In this document: piece by piece, positions 20,961 to 33,940 of the stretch
Position numbering within the stretch: position 1 is the first letter of the stretch
Layout: every line of letters starts with the position of its first letter
Origin: Carnegiea gigantea
Lineage: Eukaryota; Streptophyta; Magnoliopsida; Caryophyllales; Cactaceae
Reading direction: 5' to 3'
Assembly: GCA_029747015.1 (NCBI GenBank)
Contig: JAKOGI010001205.1
Span: 124,001-188,000 of the forward strand
Length of the DNA: 64,000 bases
The notes under the pieces: model-generated
Seen by the model: the letters and a program-made list of their open reading frames with translations, nothing else
Told to the model about the DNA's origin: nothing
Databases searched by the model: none
Position numbers and translations under genes: made by a program

Positions 20961-21779
20961 GGCACTTGATGTGTTCATATACTTTATAGCAGAAGTAGCA
21001 ATCAATTGGAACGAAATATTAGAACTTTTCGCACCAATGAGGTCATAAATATCTTCTTCGTGAAATAAATTTCAGTAGCGTCGATTTTCTTAAGGATAAG
21101 TTTCCAAACTTTTTGTGAAATTTAAAAAGGACCTCAATTTGTATGAGTTACAACAAGACCTTCAATCATCTCCCGGTGAAGGAGAGGATTTGAAATATTA
21201 CTAAGTCACCAAGGATGGTACACCTTCCTTATTCAATAGGAATGGTGAAGTTTTGTCTGTTTTGGGAAATGAATCGTTCTCAATCTCTAAATGTTGAGGA
21301 GAGTCAGCCTGAGAATGAGGTTTATCCTCAATCTCTCATTCCTGAACATGCTGTTAGTCCACGTGTTCAGGGTCCCACCTCCAAAGTGGGAGTAATTTTA
21401 TCCTCATGCTCAGGATCCCATATCTCCTATAGAAAGGGGGAGGGATTCCTGATCCCATACCTCTTAGAGAAAGGGCGAGGGATTTATCACCTAGGCAGAC
21501 TAAGAATAAAGGTCCCAGGATCCAAATCAGTGGGTATGGAAGAAGTCCTCGACGATATTTCTAAGTTGAAGAGGATGTATTCCTATGCACTTCTTTGGAA
21601 ATTGAGAAACTTATCTCTTATTAAGAAGTGATTGATTCACCACATCACAGATAGTGGATGGATGCCATGAGGGATGAGATGGATTCTGTGGCAAGAAAAA
21701 GTTTGAGAACTTGTTAATCCTCCATCCCGACAGAAGTCTATCAAAGACAAATGGTTTAATTAATAAGTTCAGGCCCGAC

Positions 21780-22740
21780 TACTCCTAGCCTGGTTGCCCA
21801 TTTAAACTTTGAGTTGTTTGAAATGGATGTAAAGACTACTTTCCTCAATGGTAATCCTGAGGAAGAGATTTATATGAACTAACCTATTGGTTTTGTATTA
21901 AAGGGACAAGACAACAAGGTGTATTGTCTTAAAAAGGTCCATATATGGTCTTAAGCAGTCTTCTAGATTTTGGTACTCTAGATTTCATGGAGTTATAACT
22001 TAGTTTGGCTTATCTATAGATTCAAAAGACCATCATGTGTATATCAAAAGCTCAACATGGGGGATTATGTTTCTAACCATGTACGTTAATGACGGCTGGG
22101 AACAACTTAGAGTTGATCGAAGCTACTTAAAGGTGGCTGTTATATGTCTTTGAGATGAAGGATGTGGGTGAAGCTAGGTATATCCTTGAAATGGAAATAA
22201 TTCAAAACCGTCCGAAGATGCATGCATAAAAAGGTCTTGGAACGATTTTGGATTTATAATTCTGAATCCCTGGGTACTCCAGTTTAGATGGGTCTAGCTT
22301 TGAGTCTTGATCAATGGCCTAAAACATATCATGTGATAGAGAGAATAAACTATGCTAGTGTCGTAGGAAGCTTAATGTAAACCATGTTATGTACAAGGCC
22401 TGACATTTGTTTTGCGGTTGATGTATGTCATTATCAAAGTAACCCGGATTTTGCTAAGTGGTAAGCCATCAAAAGAGTCAAGTGCTACCTTCGTGGTATT
22501 GCTGACTTAGTCTTATGCTATCAATGAGAGACCTTAAGTCGAGAGGATACTTAAAGGTCGACTGGGATGGTGACCCGGATGACTCTAGGTCAACCTCAAG
22601 ACATGCCCTCACTTTTGATGGAAAAGTCATGTCATGGTGCAGTAAGAAGCAAAACAGCACAACAATCTCAGTTATGGAGGCAGATTATGTGTCTTATTAC
22701 CGTAGAGACAAAAAGCGTTGCCATGAGGTATATATAGACT
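21780..22740 (+). pseudogene. Copia reverse transcriptase and RNase H, degraded
   Basis: RT residues visible are FEMDVKTTFLNGNPEEEIYM, PIGFVLKGQ, VYCLKK and GLKQS, all canonical copia RT blocks. The last recognisable part (22,500-22,740) reads VDWDGDPDDSRSTS, FDGKVMSWCSKKQ and VMEADYVS, the RNase H end of the polyprotein. Frames change several times. A YVND-type remnant of the catalytic YVDD is seen near 22,085. About 1 kb of non-coding sequence separates it from the 3' LTR. Confidence 0.85.
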
Positions 22741-23791
22741 AATAAGATGATTATGTTCAATTGACTAAACCTTTTCCTAGTGATGCGTTCAAAGCTCATT
22801 TGTTGAGTCTAGGAATGCATAAGGTTTAATGCTTAGATCTGTCTTATGATGGATATGTTTCCTTGAAAATGAGCAAAATGCTCATGATTTGTTATTGCAT
22901 GTTAGACATATTGAAATGTCACAGGCTTCTAATTGGCCTAGTCATACAGGCAATCGCCCTGTCGCTTGAGTAGCGGGTAGGATGAGACTGAATCATATTG
23001 GCACTAGGTGTACAATATTGATGACTCACACTAGAAGTTTATGAGTAAAATAAATATAGTTGCCTTAGTGAGTCTAAGATGAGGCTCGAGGGAGTCGAAT
23101 ATGAAATAAGTTTTTATATTGAAACCTTAAAAGTCGAATCTTGAGTGTCAACACTAATATTTAGTATGTTGATCTAGTAGCTCAGGTTAGATTTTTTGGG
23201 TGAAAATCTAGACTGACGATTCACATGACATAAAGAGTGACGTACCCAAGTGAGTGGGAGTTATGCCATGACATACATTTCATACTGTATATGCTTATAA
23301 GTCAACTCATATATGGAGTGACAATTGACCTCCCTATCTTTTGTCACTGTGTGACCCTATGGACGATGACCCTTCGACTTAAAGCTATGATATGAAGTCG
23401 AAGCATGATGATGCTACCTTAATGTGTTTCTTAAGGGCCATGAATCATATGGTTCAGCGAGAACACGTTAGAAAAGCAGTCAAGTTGAGATGAAATTTCA
23501 TGAATGTTTAAGAAAAAATCTATGCATCACCACCACATGAGCCTGGGCGATTATATTGAGTATATAATCATATGATATATCATATAGTATAAAGGGATTA
23601 TGTATGTCACTGGTGATGCTGAGGATGATTTGGGGTATCGTATTTGTGAAAGTGTTATGCCATTTAGATGGTGACTTGTTATAATACTGCTGGTTTGTTT
23701 TTGGTAGCACACTCCATTCCCAGTATGAAACGTGAGGAGATTCGTTGGCAAAGAGATATGAGATTTATGGTTTATGCGACCGATGGAAAGC

Positions 23792-24130
23792 TGTTGACCG
23801 GAGAAGTAATGGTCACATTATAATGAGCATTGATTTGGCAGTTAGAAGAACATTAAGTTAGTGATGAATTCTCTGATTCTGTTATATGCTGTGTGCTATT
23901 ATAAAAAATAAAAAAAAAAGATCACGAAGAGGTGAGCAAAAATCAGAAACACTCCCATACAAATCAATCTCTCTGACTTCTCTCTCACAACCTTATCATC
24001 TAGGAGGTTCGGGTTTGGAGTGTAACATTCCTAGTGACTCTAGTAGCCACCATGTTCGTGGACAGTACTCAGCAGGCGTGACCCAGGCATAGCTTCCGCG
24101 CATCAAGATAAGTCCTTAAATTTTCCAACA
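23792..24130 (+). repeat. 3' LTR of the copia element
   Basis: It starts TGTTGACCGGAG and ends CCAACA, followed by the AAAAC target duplication. It matches the 5' LTR over its whole length. Confidence 0.95.
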
Positions 24131-24135
24131 AAAAC

Positions 24136-25480
24136 TAATTAAGAAATTTTATTTTCACAACACTATACATTTTTGTAAAAAGAATATGAGTTTGTAAGAC
24201 TTATTAAGATTTAATCAAATTTGAGAACTAATTAAAATTAACTGAATCTAACTAAGGAATTTAAAGCCATTAAGGAGGATTAGAGAGGAAAAGGAGGGAG
24301 AGAATTTTTGAAAACGGAGGAGCCCTTTACTGGTGGAAAAATAGAGGATATTTATAGACAAACCCTGCAAAAATCCTAGTAGGAATTTCTTGAAAAGAAA
24401 AGAAAAGACATGAAAATAAGAAAAATGAAATAGATTGATAAGAATCAGAGGCAGACAACAAGAGTTAAAAAGGATAAAAATTTTAAAAATGGGGAGAGGG
24501 GTTTGCTGAAGGGGAAAGTGGGTAGAATAGATATTAATGACAAAAAAGGACAAAAGAAAATTGCGAGAGTCAGAGAAAAGATAGACGGACACAAGAAAAT
24601 GGGGGGAAAAAAAATTTAAAAAAAAGTTCAAACAAGTAATTACGGGAACGGGAAATTACAAAACATATACTTTTTCTAATTTTGTGTGAAAATAAAGGGG
24701 GGGGGGGATTCAGGAAATCAAGTAGAAAAAAAAAATTCCTTTTTCCTTTTTTTTATTTTTGAATTTTGTTCTTTTCATTTTTTTTTTTTTTTGGGTTTTT
24801 GCTCATTGTCTCATTTTTTTTTAAAATTCTTTTCATTGCGTTTTTTTTTGGGTTTGAATTATGTTAGGAAGATAGGCTTTGGGCTTTTATTTGGACCTTT
24901 GTAGTTTGGTAAATTTTTGTATTTTTGAACCTTGGCTATCAGCCTAGATTAATTTTAAACTTTTTTTTATCAAATGTTGCAAAAAATTATATTAAAAATG
25001 CACCCTAACAAAAAGGTTAGTCAAAATTCGATGTTAATAATAGCATGGCTAGGAACTTGTACAATTTGGTGCTGAGAAGTCAACATTCTGAAGAAGCTTA
25101 TAAAATTATCAAACAAGGGTCCAATACATTAGTTAGAGTTACAGATAGTGTATTGTCTACTAATTTGAATACTATTTAACAGGGTGAAGAAAGCTCAAAA
25201 AAGGGTTCAAGTGTGTCCTAACATCATTTTGGATTCGATGTTAGCAATCACAAATAGGAAATTGTTTTAATGATTTTTATTTTTGTGGTGACTACTTTCT
25301 ATATGTTTGTGGTTGTTTCCAATTTTAAAGCCATAAGAATTTATTCAATGGAATGATTTTTTTTAAACTACATTTCTTAATTCTCATATGCAATATTCAA
25401 TCCTCGGTATGATTAATTCAATCCCCCCACCCCAACCCCCACCTCAGCTCCGCCTAATAAAGGATACTCCCAAATAAAAT
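24136..25480. other. No gene seen (A/T-rich, homopolymer-rich spacer)
   Basis: Long T and A runs (24,730-24,860) and low complexity make the open frames at 24,248-24,631 (minus) and 24,686-24,904 (plus) unconvincing: they are almost all F, L, S and K. Confidence 0.55.
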
Positions 25481-26035
25481 TAAAAAATTAGGATGATGGT
25501 TTTCATAATCTAACGATGGCTAGCAGATGCGAATATTGCTTATGTGAGAAAATAGTCATGCTGCATAAAATTCACACGTCATAGAATTGCTCAAAATTGA
25601 CGCCCCAAATAAAATTTAGCTTCAACATGTAGTATTCTGAATTAGCATAAAAAATTCAAGATCATTGTTTTTGTATTCCAATAATGACTAGTTACGGACA
25701 AACATAGTCGATATGTACGTAATCAAATCAAACCCACCCCTACAATTTCCCCCCACCCTCCAAATAAAATTTAGACTCCCAGTGTGAAATTTGCAAAATT
25801 AGCATACAAAAATTCGGGGGATTGTTTTTATAATCTATTGATGACTAATAGGGGATGAATATTGTTCATATGAGAAAATAATCATGTTGCATAAAGATCA
25901 CATGCCTTACAAATCTCCAAAATTAATCCTCACAAATAAAATTCCGCATTAGCATGCAATATTCTGAAAAACATTAACAAAATTCAGGGTGACTATTTTT
26001 ATATCCCAGAGATGACTAGATGCGGTATATTAATA
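25480..26035. repeat. Imperfect tandem repeats, about 180-315-bp spacing
   Basis: Copies at about 25,490, 25,660, 25,800 and 25,990 share TTTTTATAATCTA, a GATGACTAATAG-type motif, ATTGTTCATATGAGAAAATA and CATGTTGCATAAA. The same motif recurs at 31,215-31,255 and 31,755-31,795, at the other end of the Ulp1-like unit, suggesting subterminal repeats of one large transposon. Confidence 0.65.
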
Positions 26036-26759
26036 TGTAGTCACTCCCTGAGTAATTAAACAAGTCCCCCCTCGAATATAAAGGACAATACAAATTTATT
26101 TGTGATGAAAACAACTTTAGTCCAAAAAATATCATCGAGTCAAGTATCTTACAGTTCAAAGCAATACTGTCATGATTGTTAACTGGAGAATGATCCACAA
26201 TTTTTAACGAAAATCAGACCAAGTTCTTAAAATTAATGAAATGTCTGCCACTTGCTTTTCTTTTTTGCAGTTTCCCCTCCATGTCCTCATCGCAGTCTTG
26301 ATAGTCTTGTCCCCTAATGACAACTCGTTTTGACTTCACACCATCACTCACATTGACAATCCTGGTTCTTCAATAGCTTAGCTGTTTCTGGTGGCATTCC
26401 TCCTTCACTTGGTCCGATCTGTTGCTGTTACTGAGCTTCTTTCCGTTTTGCATTGATCTGGCTCTTCTTCTGTTTGTCCATCTTCATCACTTCACGTTTC
26501 TCCTCTTTCTTCCTCTCTTCAACTTCATGGGAAATGTCATCTTTACGGTCAATGAAGGAGGACACGTCCTGTAGCACTCTAGCTCTTCGATTGTTGTGAT
26601 CACTTGGTATTCTTTTTTGCAGCAAGTTCCACTCTGTATGATTTTTGTAGCAAATTGAACCTTACAAACCCGTCTTTGGATTGGCGAAAATTTAAGAAGG
26701 AAATTATCAGGGCACATTAATGTGAACATATGTATATCGTACATTACTGCTTACTTAGT

Positions 26760-29700
26760 GTAAGCCTACAATTGGTGGAGCGCAATGGCTAATGTTTTGT
26801 TAACATGTATTCAAGATGCGTCATTTGTCGAAGATCTGACTCAAATTCTTCTCTCGCATACAATTTAATATGCTTAGGCATAAACAAACGATAATCACTA
26901 TTCTTTGGTTGCCTTGCCATGTAGCCATATCTGTTCCTTTAGGATGGTCATCTTCTATTATAAACTCACGAATGTGGTGCCAGAAGTTACTCATTAATTT
27001 AATTGGTGTACAAAGAACGTATTGAGAAAAATGTATTCAGACAATAACAGGTGTATGAAGAACGTATTCAGAAAAATGCTTGTCTTACTTGATAAGCATC
27101 AACTCCTCACAAAAACTATAATCAACGTGCTCGTAGTTGTCAAGATATTCGACCTGGCGTGCGTTTGTACTAATGCACACCAAACTGAAATGCTCCATGA
27201 TCAAAATACGTATGAAAATCTGTAATACCAACATAAACAAGAGAAAAAAAAACCTAGTATGATATGATTTAACAGTCAATTACAACATATGACTAATAAT
27301 CGTGTCCGCATGCGACCAACATATTTACGAGTACCAACATAAATATGACTAATAACGTTTTCAATGGGTGATAGAAATTGTGTTTGTAAGTACTTCATTT
27401 TGTAAGGTTATGTGACCTATAATATATGAGTAATAATGGTGTGCATAGATAACTAATATGTTGATTTGTTATGGATAATAGGTGACTTATTATAACATAA
27501 ATGTGACAATTAACGTTTCTCTGATAACTAAAATGTTCGTTTGTCTCTTCCGTTTTTGTGGACAATCACATGACTAATAATATATTAATAGATCACATGA
27601 TTAAGGCATTAAAACCTGGTGACTATTTACTGTATTTAATAGGTACTGTGAACAACGAAATGGACCTTGCTTAAAAAAATCTTGCTACGTTCACGGTTGA
27701 ACAATGATTTTGACAGATGGAATCTTCATGCCTTAACCGTAAGCTATGCTTGAATTGCCCAATCACATCTTCAACGCCCCCGTTGTTTCTAACAATCTTC
27801 ATCAATGGTTCCTTCCAAAGAAACAGTTACAATGACTTGATCAATAAATATTTATGGAGGTTGAGTACATACAAATTGAAACCATATTCCAATACTTTGT
27901 ATACCATATGTTGTGTACAAAACGAGAACTTGAAAACACCACGGGGGACAACTTGTTGCACTTCAACAAATAGTAAGCTTGTTGCTCTTCATTAAATAGT
28001 AAGCACATGCTTCCGCAATCCTACTACTTATATATGCGTTGACGACCAATGTCATCACTTCTAAACGGTGAACCATATTCATCTCTGTAAACCCGGAAGT
28101 TCCTCACAAGCAAATAATTAAGATAAACAAAAAACCTGAACCCATTTAGCAGTGACTATGTTCAATTTGCTAAAAAAAGAAAATACAAAATTGGTTACCC
28201 GACACCAATAATGTTATCTTCAAAGAAGAAATAGTCAGGGACCTCTAACTCGTGCTGCCTCATCCGGGGTCTTAAAATGTGAATATTTTCCTTCCTAAAT
28301 TTTGATATACAATGCATATCACCTCCTATCTCCCCATATACCAACTCAATATATTGATTTTTCCCACCAAGCACATGGCTTACCGAATCCATCACCTTAT
28401 CAACCACATCATTCAACTGAAGCTATTTTTCTTTTAGTGTATTAGAATTCTTTTCATTTGTACGCTAGGATAAAAGTTCATATGAAGGCATTTTATCAGT
28501 CATTTTCTTAATGCCAACACTCATGCCACCACAGCATCAATATGTTTCCAGGTCTTGGAATCCGCTAGCACCTCTTGGGTCTGAGTTAGATTAATAGAAT
28601 CGGCAGCCGAAGAATGGCCAAGGCCAACTATGTCGTTGCGAGCTTCCTACTGTTTAATATTGTTGGAGCGCTTGCCATGAGTTTCAACCAGTAGTGCCAT
28701 GTTTCTTTTCAGGAGAAGTCAAAAAAAAATTAAATTAATGAGATAGTCAACAAAAGTAGTGAGTACATATGCTGAGAATAATGACAGAAAACGGGTAGCA
28801 AATGGTAAAAACTAATACACCACGGAAAGGGATGACGAATGTAATTGACATGGGTGTAGTACTATTAGCCAATAATCTCACTAATTAATGAAATGTATGT
28901 GCACAGCCAGTTAAATATATTGAGTGTATGCCTAGAATTTGAATATATTGACAAATGGTGACTATTAATAATATTTAAAATTCCAACCTGCATTTGTTGT
29001 TGATTTCTTGACCTCATCGTCTGTCATGAGGTGCAAAGGTAAAGGGAAGGTAATGGACCCACAGTTAGACGTATCCTGAGCAGTATCTTCCTACGTATAA
29101 GGAGCAGCTATGTGCATGTTATGCTGATGAACTGTGCGACACATTGCATAAGTTTTCTTATCCACAATGCCCAACCCAAAACCACTTGTATTTGCATCTT
29201 TTTTAATCCTGAGTTTGATTTTCTCATTCGTCTAGCGTTGAATTGACAGCAAATCAGTAGGCGCAGGAATGCCCTAAAATTGTAGCCTGTAGAAATACAC
29301 CAAATGACGACATTTGGGCTACCAGGATTGTCGTCAGTCCTATATTTGTGGCTGGCAATGCTTTCACATAACCTATCCAGCACATACTCACACCAATCCA
29401 ACTTCCCTATAAGTCCAAACATCCTGACCATCTTTAGCTACCCTGAAATCCATTATTCGGTTTGTTGTGGGAGCCAAGAACCTGGATAATGCGTACAATA
29501 GAAAGCACCTCTTGAAATTTTCTCCTTCTTCTCTTGTATCATTTTGCAACACTGGGAGAATTTTTGCCAAATGAATTGTATTTGTTGAGCTGCACTTTTG
29601 TCTCCACAACTCTTGCAACTGTTTGTCAATTGAGTCTCTGCTTCTTGACGTCTCCTTCACTTCCATTCATGGGCGCAGCCAGGATTCAAAGTAAGGGGGA

Positions 29701-30930
29701 CGAGATTAATAATACACAAATTTACCTAAAGTCAATAAATTTATCATAAATAAGCAAACAACAACCAACAAATTACCCCAATTCTAATTTCTAAATTCTC
29801 AATTAAGAAAGGCAAAACCTAATTTTTTAATTGATGAGTAAATCTCTAAATTAACCACTTATTCAACACAAAGTCAATAAAAATTAGTAAATTAAACATA
29901 AATAAGGAAGTAATTACAAACAAAATTAATCCAACTTTAAATCTTCAATCAAGAACAACCAAGAAAACAATTAGGTTAAAATTCTCATTTTTCAATTCAT
30001 GAATTATGAGTAATTCACTAAGTTAATCAATTATTTAACATAAATCTAACTAAAATCAGTAAAACAAACATAATTATTTACAAAATAACAAAATTAAAAA
30101 CAAATATTGAGAATTTTTGAGAGTTACCTCAAATTGGAATTTAGGACTTAGGAGTTACGAGGACAGTTGGGAAAGAGTGGAGGCGGCTACTGGCACAAGT
30201 GGCGGAACTAGTGGCAGGCCTGGCGGCCGGTCGGTAACTGGGTTGGGTAGACTGCAGAAAGTGAGAGAGAGAGAGTGCGTAGGCGGTGGGCTGGGCAAAG
30301 AGAGAGAGAGAGTGCGTCTGAGGAGGAAAGCAAAGCAAAACTAAAGAGTCGAGAGGCAGAAATTAGGGAAAATGAATGGGTAAAACTCAAAAAAAACATA
30401 CAAGGCACCGCAGAAGGAGAGTGATGAGAGTCAAACCCGTGACCCTTTGAAACAAGTAAAGAGCAGCCAACTATCCTACTAACCACACATTTGCAAAATG
30501 TGCGTGAACTAATTAATATACATCTATTTTATTTATCCACAAAAATATCCCATATTCAATTGACCCCCTATCCCAATAGCTCCGCCCATGCTTTCATTGC
30601 AAGATTTCTCTAGAGACCAAAAATGTCACATACATCATCTGGAGTGATGAATGTGCACTTCCCAGGAGTAATAGTGAACATCCTACTACTTGGGTTGAAA
30701 TTACTTATCCACCACGACATCGTTCCCATAGAAGTCAAATTCATCCTATAGACTCGTACAAATCCAATGGATTCAATTTCCTTTTTTCGCTCATCATCCA
30801 AAGACTGCGTGAAATTGACCAATGCAAAAGGTTTGCACTAGTTTCTAGCTGCTCCTTTTCTTTCCCATTCTCTTTTTCCCCACACTGTTGTCCGCCTTTT
30901 GTTGCTTACAAGAATTATCTCTAGAACTGA
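26760..30930 (-). pseudogene. Ulp1-like (C48 peptidase) transposon gene, degenerate and interrupted
   Basis: Minus-strand pieces, 5' to 3': an N-terminal block (30,822-30,610) reading DERKKEIESIGFVRVYRM, MSWWISNFNPSSR and PDDVCDIFGL; then NFKRCFLLYALSRFLAPTTN (29,666-29,388) and LDWCEYVLDRLCESI (29,431-29,108); then VVDKVMDSVSHVLGG (28,416-28,195). Near 27,200 the frame reads EHFSLVCISTNARQVEYLDN, the His and Asp region of Ulp1 proteases. Near 26,900 NSDYRLFMPKHIKLY aligns with the catalytic NxxDCGxF box, with Tyr in place of Cys. Such genes are carried by plant MULE and CACTA transposons. Introns, stops and a nested element (29,668-30,590) break it. Which superfamily carried it is unresolved. 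Confidence 0.65.
29668..30590. mobile_element. Nested non-autonomous DNA transposon (923 bp, hAT-like)
   Basis: Ends are CATGGGCGCAGC and GCTCCGCCCATG, terminal inverted repeats matching at 11 of 12 positions. Flanks CTTCCATT (29,660-29,667) and CTTTCATT (30,591-30,598) form an 8-bp duplication with one mismatch. The interior is AT-rich on the left and contains a GC-rich and GAGAGA-rich block at 30,150-30,340. It splits the coding region of the Ulp1-like gene between its first and second conserved blocks. Confidence 0.75.
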
Positions 30931-31561
30931 AAAAGTAAATTAAAATTATATATGTTGAAAATAATTCAACTCAAAAGAGGGATTATTACATAAAAAACAA
31001 TATGACTAACTCGAAAATATTAAAAAAACACTAAATGCAAACATAATTTAGTACTAAAACTTCACCTATACAAAAAGAAAAAAGGGTATTACAATTTAGG
31101 TACCAAATTTTACCCGTGCCGTAGAATTCGCCACAGTTAGGACCACCTGTACAGTCCGCCACCAACTAAACACACACAAAAATCAACATCAGTGTGGAAT
31201 GTTTTGACTTAAAATACAAAAGTCATAATGAATGTTTTTATAATCTAACGATGACTAATAACATTTATATATAGTGTTATCCACAATTACAACATAAGTA
31301 TAACTAATAACATTGTCAAATAAAGACTAAAAATTAATGCAACTTGACTATTTCATCGTTGCATGTATGACTATATTCATAAAGTTTGTGTTCATACGAC
31401 ACAGATATGACTAATCATCATAATTTTTATTGGTGACTGGCATGTTATTTACGTTTTTTCATATTGTAAGGTAATATGAGTAATAATACATGACTAATAA
31501 TATAGTCAATAGATGACTATACTAATGTGAGTAATAATATATAACTAATAACAGACTTGAT

Positions 31562-31705
31562 GGTTTGGCATTTGTTTCCTTAAGTAAGGTCTCGAGTTTG
31601 AGTCTTATGAAGGGACAAAATCTGTGATGTGAAAGCTCTACCTATTATTGGACCAACAGTAGCTCGATTCCAGTGAAATAGAGGATCTAAGACCTAAAAA
31701 AAAAT
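31562..31705 (+). mobile_element. tRNA-derived SINE (144 bp)
   Basis: The body has a box-B-like CTCGAGTTTGAGTCTT, ends in a run of A, and is flanked by a 13-bp duplication: TAACAGACTTGAT (31,549-31,561) and TAATAGACTTGAT (31,706-31,718). Length, poly(A) tail and pol III-like box fit a plant SINE such as the Au group. It lies in the 5' flank of the Ulp1-like unit. Confidence 0.8.
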
Positions 31706-31809
31706 TAATAGACTTGATATGTGACTATAATAATGTGTTATTTAATTTGTATCATGACTGTTTTTATAATATAAGGATGACTAGTTGGGGATGAATATTT
31801 AGTACCTGT

Positions 31810-33210
31810 CTGCTGTCTTACTCTACTTCCGTGCTTGAAATTTGATATTCCCCTTGGTAGTTTTCTTCTTTGTGTGGTCAACTTTATTTTGCTTTCTCAT
31901 CATATCTTGTAGAGGGATTGATTCATATGGACTATCATATTTATCATGAACTCCATCACTTCAAAAATATAACATCAAAAATATTAGTTTCATAAGGCAC
32001 CAATGATGTTAAAATATGAGCTCAAATTTATGAACATAATGTATACATCTCCTTGTCAACATTTAGTATTAGAATTATCCATCAACTTTGATTTTGAAGC
32101 TATTTGCTTTCTACCCATCTAAAATCTGTAATAAGCAATATATAAAAATTATTTCTGACAACTGAATTATTGTGAATATTATTAGTCATCCAATATTATT
32201 AGTCACCTAAAACAATACTAAAATACAAGACTAATAAACATTCTAGTCATATGAGAATACAAACCGTCTCACAAAGATTGAAAAGTTCTGTAGTATTAAT
32301 CACACAATTTGAATATTAATAAACTTACATTATTTGCCATATCAAAGTACAAAATTAAACAATCAATCTACGAGCAAGTGTTGGCTCGTAGATTCACACA
32401 ACTTAGGGAAGAGAAGAAAAAGATCTCTTTGACTGTATTCCTCTAAACATCTCAATCCCTTGGGTCAAAGATCATACTTCTGAAGAAAATTAACACATGA
32501 TTTGATTTAGGTAAGGAGACCTAGAAAGGTTCTCTACCCCTTGCATCATGTCCCCAAAACAATGAGAAAAGCGTGTATCTGTTCTTCTGTATTGTTAATT
32601 GCCCCATGCATCAAAACCAAGATTTCAGTCTCCTAAAGAATTACAATGTCTCAAGGGTTAATAATTCACTCAAAATCAAATCTATGCAGTGCTAGCAATC
32701 TCGCTCGAAACTTTTCCTTAGTTTGGTAGGACGCCTTAAATGTTGCTTGATTTAGACTTGAGAAGCTATGTAAGCACACAAACACTCTAAGAAAACTTTG
32801 TACAGGGAGTGGACACAAGGAAGTTTTGGCGAATGCCTTGTATTTCACTTGGAATTCTTGATGTGCAAATGAGTCCCTCTCCTAGAAATTTATATACACA
32901 TCCACCTCCTCAATAGACGGTAGAGATTTATTCGATCCAATGGCTAATATTATACGTACATTTAGAATTCTCTATACAAATATTTAAAATTCTACACAAG
33001 CATGAAATTATGTGGAACCCTATGAAAGCCTCTAAATATACTCTAGAGAAATCTGAGGCATTGTAAAGCAGTCCATGACAAACAGCCAAGACTAAAATAA
33101 TTTGCCAAACGCCAAACACCAAGCATAAGCGAAGAGAAAACTTAACTCGGCCAATAATTCAACGGCAACATCCACGACAATATAAAACAAAAAGCATGTA
33201 AAATATAAGG
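31810..33210. other. No gene seen
   Basis: AT-rich spacer without recognised coding potential. Frames at 32,666-32,848 and 32,928-33,122 (minus) carry no known motif. Confidence 0.45.
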
Positions 33211-33212
33211 AA

Positions 33213-33360
33213 AACATTATAGTGGTTGTTACCATAAGACAACCACCACAAGTTTAGCAAATCACTACCATACATGTGAATCGATTCAATCCTAGCCATT
33301 TATTTTTTTACCCTTTATTTAAGTTGAAAATATATCTTAAAAATCAAATAAATCTTTATG
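33213..33360. repeat. Isolated terminal repeat of the long-TIR family found at 49,255
   Basis: It begins TTATAGTGGTTGTTACCATA, followed by GACAACCACCAC, close to the outer end of the element at 49,255. Similarity fades after a TGAAAATATATCTTAAAAATC stretch. Only one end is seen, so it is a truncated or solo terminal repeat. Confidence 0.55.
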
Positions 33361-33940
33361 CAATCTTTATATTACAAATGCTAGAATGGGTTATAGGATG
33401 ATTTTTCAGGAATTCAGATTTCCTATCATTTCCTGCACTCCCGCGAACTTCATGTGTTAACCACCATTCAAAGTTTGAACTACAATACCCACTACCCCTC
33501 AAACAACCGCCCATTGATACAACCGCCCCAATTTACAAAACCCACTAACTCTCAAACTCAAAAAAAAAAAAAAAAAATTGAAAATCAGCTACCCACCTAA
33601 AACTTCCCACGTTGCAAATCCTCAAGCTGTAATCAAAGGAAAAAAAAACTGAAATTTTACAATTCCAGTAAATCACATCCACACCACAATCCCCATCCCC
33701 TACAACTGCCACTAAAACGTCAACGAACACTGCCCATCCTCCTCCAGATCCCAACGTCTCACATCCTCCTACTTGCTGCTAGCCCTTGGGCTCCTGTTCC
33801 CTACTGTACAAATTAGCAGGTACAATATCTGTACATAGACATCTCATGGTAATCACAGTTTAACCATTGATTCAGTGTATATATTCATATCTGTGTCCCT
33901 TCATTCCCAATGCAGATTGACAGCATAACAAGCACACCTT

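Larger units (their letters stand above)
16888..24130 (+). mobile_element. Ty1/copia retrotransposon, complete but degenerate
   Basis: LTRs at 16,888-17,225 and 23,792-24,130 are flanked by a perfect AAAAC duplication (16,883-16,887 and 24,131-24,135). The LTR has TGTTG...CAACA ends; the first base of the 5' LTR has mutated to A. The Met-tRNA primer site follows at 17,227-17,238. Domains run in copia order: gag, pre-integrase, RT, RNase H. By eye the LTRs differ at roughly 25-30 of ~338 positions, so the insertion is old. The body carries many stops. The 2.5-kb leader before gag is unusually long and contains a GC-rich block and a family of hairpins. Confidence 0.93.

Noticed and set aside
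24248..24631. 127-codon minus-strand frame that looks like a membrane protein
   Set aside because: Its F/L/S richness follows from homopurine/homopyrimidine sequence; no start context, motif or neighbour supports a gene.
29388..29749. Plus-strand frames at 29,304-29,489 and 29,534-29,749
   Set aside because: They overlap the conserved minus-strand Ulp1-like blocks and have no recognisable motif.
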